Of a DNA stretch of 5,690 nt, positions 1-5,065 are shown in pieces; position 1 is the stretch's first letter, and the number at the start of each line of letters is the position of its first letter. The notes under the pieces are model-generated. The model was not told the origin of the DNA. It searched no databases and saw only the letters and a list, made by a program, of their open reading frames with translations. The stretch is from Acidobacteriota bacterium (GTDB lineage Bacteria; Acidobacteriota; Terriglobia; Terriglobales; Acidobacteriaceae). Position numbers and translations under genes: made by a program. The stretch covers positions 1 through 5,690 of the forward strand of contig JAJZNH010000408.1 of assembly GCA_021811745.1 (NCBI GenBank). Direction: 5' to 3'.

Positions 1-1881
1 CATGTACTTCGCCGCCTGGCTCATCAGGTTTTGTCCGGTGAGATCGAGGAAGAGGGCGATGGGATCGAGCAGCTCAGTGAGATAGGCGATGGTGTTTGCC
101 AGGGCGACCGCGCCCCACACGTCCAGCACAAAGTATCCTTCTTCCTGCCGGATGCGGATGCGCAGCGGCGCGATGAATTCGCTGCGATTGTCGAGCAGAT
201 TGACATGGAGGAAGGCAATCGGACCGGCGACGCGGTAGTGGGCGAGGATCTCCGCAGCCTTTGCGGTCCGCCCCACCCGGTCCATTTCGCGGATGGGAAC
301 CAGGTTGACTTTTTTACCCGCCAGGGATGGCCATAGCGCCGCCGAACTCTCATTGACGAAGGTCAGCTCGGAGACGCGCAGCTCTTTTGCCCGCTGGTAA
401 CGGCTCAGGGCGCTGAAGATCAGGATTACAACGATGAAGATCGAGGAGATGATCACGCCGTCGGGCCGCTCGATGACATTGGCAATCACGGTATAGACGA
501 AAAGCACGCTCACTGCCCAGAAAAAGACGGTGAGCGCCAGCGCCTTGCCCCCCATGCGCCGGCCGGTCTGGAATTCGCGCCAGAGGGCCAGCGACACGGC
601 TACTGCCGCCGAGAGGATGAGCACCAGAACGCCGGTGGCGTAGGCCGACCCCTGGGCTTCGACATTGGCTTTGAAGACCAGGGTGACGATGACGTCGATG
701 GCAAACAGCACCACCACCATGGGCCGTCGGTAGGAGACCCAATGAGGCGCCATGCCGAAGCGCGGCAGGTAGCGCGGGATCAGGTTGATGAGACCGGCCA
801 TCGCCGACGCTCCGGCAAACCACAGGATGGCGATGGTGGAGATGTCGTAGATGGAGCCGAAGATGTTGCCGAGGATCTCGTGGGCAACGTAAGCCAGGGC
901 ACGGCCTGCGGCCGCGCCACCCTCTCTATATGCCGATTCGGGAATCAGGATCGTGGTGACAAAGCTGGAAAGAATCAAATAGACGCCCATGATCACAGCG
1001 GCCGCGCTGAGCAGCTTGCGCGCATTGCGGATGCGGCCGGCAGGCACGTTCGAGGTTTCGTTCTCCTCTTCTCCAGCGACCAGGGGCATCACCGCGACTC
1101 CGGTTTCGAATCCGCTGAGTCCCAGAGCCAGCTTGGGAAAGACCAGGGCGGAGGCAATCGCAATCGATGTCCAGTCGGTGTGCATACTCATGGCCAGCCG
1201 CCAATGAGAGGCCAACTCCGGGTGGGCCGCAATCTGCAGCAAGCCGGCCACAATCACCACCAGATTGAGCAGCATGAAAGGAATGGCGACGAATGTAGCG
1301 ACTCGGATCGCCTCCTTGAATCCGATGAGAAAGATGATGGCCAGAATCAGCAACAGGAAGAGCGTCAAGTCGAGTTGTGTATGGCCCAGATAGCTCTTCA
1401 GGTAAGGATTTGCCACCGCATGCCGCGCGGCGTCGGCGGCCGAGAGGGTCATCGTAATGACGAAGTCGGTGGCTGCAAATCCCAACAGCACCAGCACCAG
1501 GATTTTGGACTTCCACCCGGTGAGCAGGTTCTCCAGCATGGCGATCGAGCCCTGCCCGGCGTAGGAGCGTCCCGCCACCTGAATGTACACGGGCAGCGCG
1601 CCGATCAGGGTGACGGCAACAAGAACCAGGGTGGCCGTGGGAGAGAGAAGGCCGGCTGCCAGCAGTGCAATGCCCGGCTGATAGGCGAGTGAGGAAAAAT
1701 AATCAACGCCGGTAAGCCAGATCACCCAATACCAGGCATAGCTGCGTTCGTGAGCGTGCGCCTCATCCAGGCGGCCGCCGCGGAAGAACCACTTGCCCAG
1801 CGCGGTTCGCGGCGGCGCGGTCTCCGGCGTTGGGAGCTTTAATACGGTAGCGCGGGCATGCCTGGCGGAAGATGGTGACAT
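1..1881 (-). CDS. APC-superfamily transporter, KimA/KUP-like (3' end beyond window)
   Basis: An inner-membrane secondary transporter; 627 codons are visible without a stop and the C-terminus lies beyond the left edge. About 12 hydrophobic helices span residues 49-491 (roughly 49-69, 80-103, 126-148, 170-188, 193-216, 238-268, 290-313, 343-368, 388-404, 412-432, 448-467, 473-491), followed by at least 136 soluble residues. TM1 carries GVDYFSSLAYQ and TM6 carries LSGFETG, both APC-type unwound-helix motifs. Automatic annotation would say amino acid permease. However, D60, Y67, D139, T143, S147, S256, E259 and Y414 align with residues I recall around the potassium site of Bacillus KimA. The soluble tail starts with a strand-helix-strand pattern (residues 522-559) like KimA's cytoplasmic domain. 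Potassium or another cation is therefore a real alternative substrate; this is inference. The start at 1881 lacks a clear ribosome binding site. An in-frame ATG at 1941, preceded by GTGAAGA, would add 20 residues. The gene is certain; the substrate and exact start are not. Confidence 0.88.
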   Translation of the reverse strand, partial: MSPSSARHARATVLKLPTPETAPPRTALGKWFFRGGRLDEAHAHERSYAWYWVIWLTGVDYFSSLAYQPGIALLAAGLLSPTATLVLVAVTLIGALPVYIQVAGRSYAGQGSIAMLENLLTGWKSKILVLVLLGFAATDFVITMTLSAADAARHAVANPYLKSYLGHTQLDLTLFLLLILAIIFLIGFKEAIRVATFVAIPFMLLNLVVIVAGLLQIAAHPELASHWRLAMSMHTDWTSIAIASALVFPKLALGLSGFETGVAVMPLVAGEEENETSNVPAGRIRNARKLLSAAAVIMGVYLILSSFVTTILIPESAYREGGAAAGRALAYVAHEILGNIFGSIYDISTIAILWFAGASAMAGLINLIPRYLPRFGMAPHWVSYRRPMVVVLFAIDVIVTLVFKANVEAQGSAYATGVLVLILSAAVAVSLALWREFQTGRRMGGKALALTVFFWAVSVLFVYTVIANVIERPDGVIISSIFIVVILIFSALSRYQRAKELRVSELTFVNESSAALWPSLAGKKVNLVPIREMDRVGRTAKAAEILAHYRVAGPIAFLHVNLLDNRSEFIAPLRIRIRQEEGYFVLDVWGAVALANTIAYLTELLDPIALFLDLTGQNLMSQAAKYM

Positions 1882-2052
1882 ATCGTTTGCGCAAAGCGGT
1901 TCGGTGCGCGGCAACTGCCCGACGCCCGATACGCCATTCATTCTTCACTACGTTACAACGGCAATGGTCTGCCGATCCTTGAACAGCGTACAGCAACTAT
2001 AAGGCATTTTTGCTTCTGCGCACGGATGTGTTTGCCACGCAATGCGCCCGCG

Positions 2053-2070
2053 GGCCAGGCGTTGCCGGCC
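2053..2070 (-). repeat. Inverted repeat, hairpin-capable
   Basis: On the minus strand GGCCGGC, a 3-base AAC loop and GCC-T-GGCC can form a seven-pair stem with one bulged T. It lies about 155 bp downstream of the MerR stop and 172 bp upstream of the transporter start. No run of T follows, so it is not a standard intrinsic terminator. It could be a leader structure or simply a chance product of GC-rich DNA. Confidence 0.35.
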
Positions 2071-2131
2071 AGTTGCGACGCTATGCCGCAATAACCCCTC
2101 CCCGCGCGCCAGATATATGGATTGATCGATG

Positions 2132-2154
2132 GGAACCGCGATGATCGCGGCTCC
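2132..2154. repeat. Inverted repeat between MerR and transporter genes
   Basis: GGAACCGCG at 2132-2140 faces CGCGGCTCC at 2146-2154. This gives eight pairs and one A-C mismatch around a 5-base loop (ATGAT). It starts 70 bp past the MerR stop. Neither strand has a T-run after it, so the terminator role is doubtful. It could stabilise the 3' end of the MerR transcript or be an operator-like dyad. Confidence 0.4.
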
Positions 2155-2224
2155 TGCTTCGCCGTTTGCCTATGTCTCAAAGAATGCCGCGGAGGAGCCC
2201 ATATGCCGTCTGGGTTTGCCGCGG

Positions 2225-2713
2225 TCAGGAAGGGAAAAGCATCCCCGAGGACGGCTGAACGGAGGCTGTTCGTGCACGGCGCCGGCGGGGTGCGGCCACC
2301 GGAGAAGCCAGCATGCCGGCAATCTCCTTCAGCTCGGTGCGGGCGCGGCTGACGGCAGCCGTGACAGCGCCAAGACGCTGGCTGTCATCGTTAGCGGCGC
2401 GCGGCCGTCCGGACTGCGGCTTGCGCTGGCGGCGGAGCTGATCGAGGGCATGGCGGGCGCCGGACAACGTATATCCCTCGCCGTGGACCAGGCGCTTGAT
2501 CTCAAGGGCCAACTCTACATCGCCGCGGCGGTAAAGGCGCTGGCCGGTTCCGCTCTTGTTGGGTTTCAGCTGCGGAAACTGCGTCTCCCAGAAGCGCAAG
2601 ACATACGTCTCGACACCGCAGATGCGAGCGACATCGCCGATCTTGAAATAAAGACGATCAGGGATTACGGACGGCTCGAAGACGCTCTTCCTTCTTGAGG
2701 ATGCAGTGGCCAT
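2225..2713 (-). CDS. MerR-family transcriptional regulator
   Basis: A 162-residue cytoplasmic DNA-binding protein. Residues 20-90 form the MerR winged-helix domain: KIGDVARICGVETYVLRFWE is the helix-turn-helix, and GTGQRLYRRGDVELALEIKRL carries the wing and the following helix in an unusually complete form. Residues 112-136 are a likely amphipathic dimer helix, followed by a basic tail (RRRRAR near 143-148). There is no effector-binding domain and only one cysteine (C32, inside the DNA-binding domain), so it is not a metal or redox sensor of the MerR/CueR/SoxR kind. The frame is open back to 2842. I chose the ATG at 2713 because the protein then begins directly before the conserved domain and because a candidate promoter lies between 2765 and 2795, which would exclude the longer start. 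No good ribosome binding site is visible. The target genes are unknown. Confidence 0.88.
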   Translation of the reverse strand: MATASSRRKSVFEPSVIPDRLYFKIGDVARICGVETYVLRFWETQFPQLKPNKSGTGQRLYRRGDVELALEIKRLVHGEGYTLSGARHALDQLRRQRKPQSGRPRAANDDSQRLGAVTAAVSRARTELKEIAGMLASPVAAPRRRRARTASVQPSSGMLFPS

Positions 2714-2764
2714 AGCGACGGCAGGGAGGATACTCGTCCTGTTGACGTATCGCTCTCTAAGCGC

Positions 2765-2795
2765 AGTATAGGCCACATTTTGAATTTTTTGTGAA
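2765..2795 (-). promoter_or_regulatory. Candidate MerR-type promoter with 19-bp spacer
   Basis: On the minus strand TTCACA (2795-2790) and TATACT (2770-2765) form -35 and -10 boxes separated by 19 bp, in the most AT-rich stretch nearby. A short dyad, CACA and TGTG, sits at 2774-2777 and 2790-2793. Transcription would begin near 2758, about 45 bases before the MerR start. MerR proteins act on promoters with 19-20 bp spacers, so autoregulation is a reasonable inference. The -35 match is partial and the dyad is short. Confidence 0.4.
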
Positions 2796-2933
2796 GAGAA
2801 ATCGGATTGGGCGCTTTCTTCTCCGCACTCATGACCGCGCAAGGAGCAGCACAGGATGCTCTATTCGAGAAGGGCAACTCATCTGCACGCGGTGTCGGGA
2901 TTTTTGAATGGCAGCTTGAGCAATCAATTTTGG

Positions 2934-3677
2934 TTATGATTGATTGTCGTTTGACTCGAAGCAGCGTGTTGGATTGGCCCGGCGATCGCCCCCATTCTGG
3001 CGGCGGTCCATGGTGTTTACGCGCCGGTCTCCGCCATTCACGCGGCGATCGGGGCGAACCGTCAGGTCGGGAAGGACAATCATCGGCGGTTGAGGGCGGG
3101 AAGAATCTTGAGGCGCCGGTTCCGGAGCGGGACTCTGCCCGCCGCTGGTCAGCAATTTGTTCAAAGTTGGAAAGTTGGCGCGTTGTGTCTCAACAAAGTC
3201 CACGCCCTCGGTCGTGATCGCGAAGTCAGAGTTATCGGCGCGCGTGATGTATCCCTTCCGGTGAAGGTACCATGTGGTGAAGTCGAGGTAATCGCGGGGA
3301 AAGCCCATGCGCTTTTCAACCTCGGCAAGTGGCATTTCAGGTCTGGATGGATTTGTGCGCCTGCGATGATAGAGCACCGCCAACACCGCCAGCCGCCGGT
3401 TCAATTCGCCTTCCCGGTTATCCATGAAATCGACCGCGGCGGAGAGCGGTTCCCTCTCAGACTCCTCCGGTTGGTAGGTTGCATCATACTCAGTACGGCG
3501 CACCGGGTCGGACAACACGTCGTAGGCTTCTCTTAGGCGACTGAAAGTCTCCACATCGCCTGAGCGCGGATTGTCGGGGTGATAACGGGCCGCCAGGAAC
3601 CGATAGACACGGTGAATTGTGTCCTGATCCGCCTTCGGGCTGATCTGGAGCAATTCATAGTGATCGGCTTTCTTCAT
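2934..3677 (-). CDS. J-domain protein with winged-helix-like region and DRR-repeat tail
   Basis: A 247-residue cytoplasmic protein. Residues 5-68 are a J domain with the HPD motif at 33-35 (ARYHPDN) and a typical helix III/IV ending (FSRLREAYDVLSDPVRRTEYD). Such domains recruit DnaK and stimulate its ATPase. It lacks the G/F-rich region, zinc-finger cysteines and substrate-binding domains of DnaJ, so it is a specialised co-chaperone. Residues 90-165 look like a winged helix: three helices, a KGYITRADNSDFAITTEG wing and a final helix. I recall this architecture as common in Acidobacteriota. A proline-rich linker (179-205) leads to four DRR heptads (210-237). The open frame reaches back to 3860, but the ATG at 3677 puts the J domain at the N-terminus and has AAGGA about 11 bases upstream. 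It appears monocistronic, with about 220-250 bp gaps on both sides. The substrate or DNA target is unknown. Confidence 0.88.
   Translation of the reverse strand: MKKADHYELLQISPKADQDTIHRVYRFLAARYHPDNPRSGDVETFSRLREAYDVLSDPVRRTEYDATYQPEESEREPLSAAVDFMDNREGELNRRLAVLAVLYHRRRTNPSRPEMPLAEVEKRMGFPRDYLDFTTWYLHRKGYITRADNSDFAITTEGVDFVETQRANFPTLNKLLTSGGQSPAPEPAPQDSSRPQPPMIVLPDLTVRPDRRVNGGDRRVNTMDRRQNGGDRRANPTRCFESNDNQS
2967..3050 (-). repeat. Four tandem 21-bp units encoding DRR heptads
   Basis: Residues 210-237 of the J-domain protein read DRRVNGG, DRRVNTM, DRRQNGG, DRRANPT: four in-frame 21-bp units with no gap. The DRR and the Asn at position 5 are invariant while other positions have diverged. It makes a strongly basic tail just before the C-terminus. 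The function is unknown; nucleic-acid, membrane or partner-protein binding are all possible. Confidence 0.85.
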
Positions 3678-3727
3678 AGAGCTTCGATTCCTTGCAATCT
3701 TATTCGGGAAAGACAGGCATGGTGCGA

Positions 3728-3733
3728 ATTGTA
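3728..3733 (-). promoter_or_regulatory. Possible -10 box of the J-domain gene
   Basis: TACAAT on the minus strand, five of six bases matching the sigma-70 -10 consensus, about 50 bp upstream of the chosen start at 3677. No convincing -35 hexamer lies 16-19 bp upstream, so this is a weak call. Confidence 0.2.
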
Positions 3734-3924
3734 CCATTGCCTCTCTGTGACGGAACGGAGAAAGAGTGCTCGTTGCAAGGGGAGTAGGTACCTTGGAAAC
3801 TTGATTCCGCAGTACCGAATGGGGAGGCGTGAGAACGTGACAGGGCACGGCCTTTGGCATGCCTCAGGCAGCCGGTCAGCAGCATAAAGCGGGCAGCGCG
3901 CCGCGCGGCAGGCACCGGGAAAAC

Positions 3925-4986
3925 TCAGGCGCAGTTGCTGGATCGATGCGTCTGCAGGTCCAACATCCGGCGTAACATCTGTTCAATATGCTGCAGGCGG
4001 GATGGAGATGCCTCGGTGTTCCACTCAGGCGGGCCGTTGAGACAGCACCCTGCCTCGGCCTCCAGCATACTTTCTCCGGCAGGCCGAAGTTCCTCGATCT
4101 CCCCTCGGCCTCGCCTGGAATCCACCAGCAGCGTAAGCGTCTGCAGCCTCTTGTCACGAAGAATCGTGATCTGCACGGGCTTTCCACGGTTGGCGCGCAA
4201 CGCGCGGTCCCAGCCGGCCACATTGGTCACGGCTTCGGCGCCGACCTTGAGAATCACGTCAAAGGCGCGCAATCCGGACAATGCAGCCTCGCTCTTGCGC
4301 GCCACCTGTTTGACCATTAACCCACTGGTTACACCCAGGTACTCCGCCATCTGCGAGGTGAGCGGCTCGACCATGACGCCTACATTAAGACTGCTGCCGA
4401 AGAAGAAGGGGAAGTGAAATCCGCTGGAGGAAGATGACGTATTGCCAGAGCCGCTGGAAAGCAGGCCCAATCCGGGACCCGATGGAAATAAATCCCCACC
4501 GTTGCCAATTGCCGTCCACGCCTCGTGTTCCACGGCCTTGCGGCCGGCTAGCGTGACCGGCAGTGTCTGGATTGCGCCGCTGCGGCTGATCTCGATGTTG
4601 ACCTTCCGCCCCGGAGGAGTGTCTTTGAGCATCTTCCGCAATTGAGCGGCATCCTTGATGTCCTTACCGTCCAGGGCAAGCACGACATCGTTGACGGAAA
4701 GGCCGACCTTGCCAGCGGGCGCGTCGTGATCAATGACTGTGATCAGAGCCCCGCGCGCCTCGTGGAGTTTCAGCTTCTGCGCATCTTCCTTGGTAACATC
4801 CGCAAGCCCCACCCCGAGGTAGCCTTGCGGGCTGGAATGCAGCAACGGAATCGGGTCGTGCAACAGTGGAACTAGACCGCCAAACCAGGCAACCGCTCCA
4901 GAAGGCTGCGCCATCGCCTGGCCTGATCCCGCTCCCATCAGCAGAGATAGCCCCAGGATGACACATGGCCTCGCGAAGTATTTCAT
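3925..4986 (-). CDS. Secreted tandem-PDZ protein without a protease domain
   Basis: A 353-residue exported protein. Residues 1-26 are a Sec signal peptide (basic MKYFAR start, hydrophobic core, likely cut after AMA). PDZ1 spans about 55-147, with carboxylate-binding loop YLGVGL and the GLSVNDVVLALDGKDI element typical of HtrA/DegP-type PDZ domains. A Ser/Gly- and Phe-rich linker (about 160-198) leads to PDZ2 at about 200-288 (loop NVGVMV, then GLRAFDVILKVGAEAV). The remaining tail has a vicinal cysteine pair (C314-C315), an amphipathic helix (331-346) and C352 two residues from the end. No trypsin-like catalytic His, Asp or Ser domain is present, so it is probably a peptide-binding adaptor in the periplasm or on the cell surface. 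The start at 4986 has GAGAGGA six bases upstream and exposes the signal peptide. The ATG at 5061 would bury it behind 25 residues. It lies 79 bp after the HEAT gene, probably in one operon. Confidence 0.88.
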   Translation of the reverse strand: MKYFARPCVILGLSLLMGAGSGQAMAQPSGAVAWFGGLVPLLHDPIPLLHSSPQGYLGVGLADVTKEDAQKLKLHEARGALITVIDHDAPAGKVGLSVNDVVLALDGKDIKDAAQLRKMLKDTPPGRKVNIEISRSGAIQTLPVTLAGRKAVEHEAWTAIGNGGDLFPSGPGLGLLSSGSGNTSSSSSGFHFPFFFGSSLNVGVMVEPLTSQMAEYLGVTSGLMVKQVARKSEAALSGLRAFDVILKVGAEAVTNVAGWDRALRANRGKPVQITILRDKRLQTLTLLVDSRRGRGEIEELRPAGESMLEAEAGCCLNGPPEWNTEASPSRLQHIEQMLRRMLDLQTHRSSNCA

Positions 4987-4992
4987 CTCAAG

Positions 4993-4999
4993 TCCTCTC
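4993..4999 (-). promoter_or_regulatory. Ribosome binding site of the tandem-PDZ gene
   Basis: GAGAGGA on the minus strand ends six bases before the ATG at 4986. It is the best Shine-Dalgarno match in the window and decides this start over the in-frame ATG at 5061. Confidence 0.7.
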
Positions 5000-5065
5000 G
5001 CTCTTCCTCTCTCCCCGGTCCGCGCTCTTTCGAACGGCGCGGTGAACGGAAGGCCAGACATTTCC

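Larger units (their letters stand above)
1882..2224. other. Intergenic region and probable 5' leader of the transporter gene
   Basis: This 343-bp stretch separates the MerR stop from the transporter start. Short open frames exist in several frames but none has a credible ribosome binding site or recognisable protein. It holds two GC-rich inverted repeats (2053-2070 and 2132-2154). A TATAGT hexamer lies on the minus strand at 2001-1996, but I found no matching -35 box. KimA genes in Bacillus are controlled by a c-di-AMP (ydaO-type) riboswitch. I looked for its conserved core here and did not see it. The transporter promoter probably lies in this stretch but I cannot place it. Confidence 0.6.

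Noticed and set aside
742..1692. Long plus-strand open frame of 316 codons
   Set aside because: It lies opposite the transporter gene and its translation is a Gln/Gly/His/Arg-rich string with no hydrophobic core or family match. It is a shadow of high-GC coding DNA.
2129..2698. Plus-strand open frame of 189 codons
   Set aside because: It covers the MerR gene on the opposite strand, where conserved MerR motifs are clear. The plus-strand translation matches nothing I recognise.
2742..2770. Plus-strand TTGACG with AGTATA 17 bp later as a forward promoter
   Set aside because: The -10 match is poor and no plausible plus-strand gene lies downstream. The same bases fit the minus-strand -10 TATACT better.
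2714..2842. N-terminal extension of the MerR protein to an ATG at 2842
   Set aside because: It would include the AT-rich promoter-like stretch, and the added residues do not resemble MerR sequence.
2981..2990. GGCGATCGCC palindrome resembling the cyanobacterial HIP1 repeat
   Set aside because: I found only one copy, inside coding sequence. HIP1 is recognised by its high frequency, so this is chance.
3690..3780. CCTTGCAA and TTGCAAGG inverted pair flanking the possible -10 box upstream of the J-domain gene
   Set aside because: The arms are only 8 bp, share a self-complementary TTGCAA core and lie about 75 bp apart. That is too weak to call an operator without conservation data.
3678..3860. 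N-terminal extension of the J-domain protein to an ATG at 3860
   Set aside because: The extra 61 residues have no J-domain character and would cover the likely promoter. J domains of this type normally start within a few residues of the N-terminus.
3859..3909. Inverted repeats (TGCCTCAGGCA and GCCGCGCGGC) downstream of the PDZ gene as a terminator
   Set aside because: The loops are too short for stable hairpins and no T-run follows on the minus strand.
3854..4417. Plus-strand open frame of 187 codons
   Set aside because: It runs opposite PDZ2 and the tail of the tandem-PDZ gene and has no ribosome binding site or recognisable domain.
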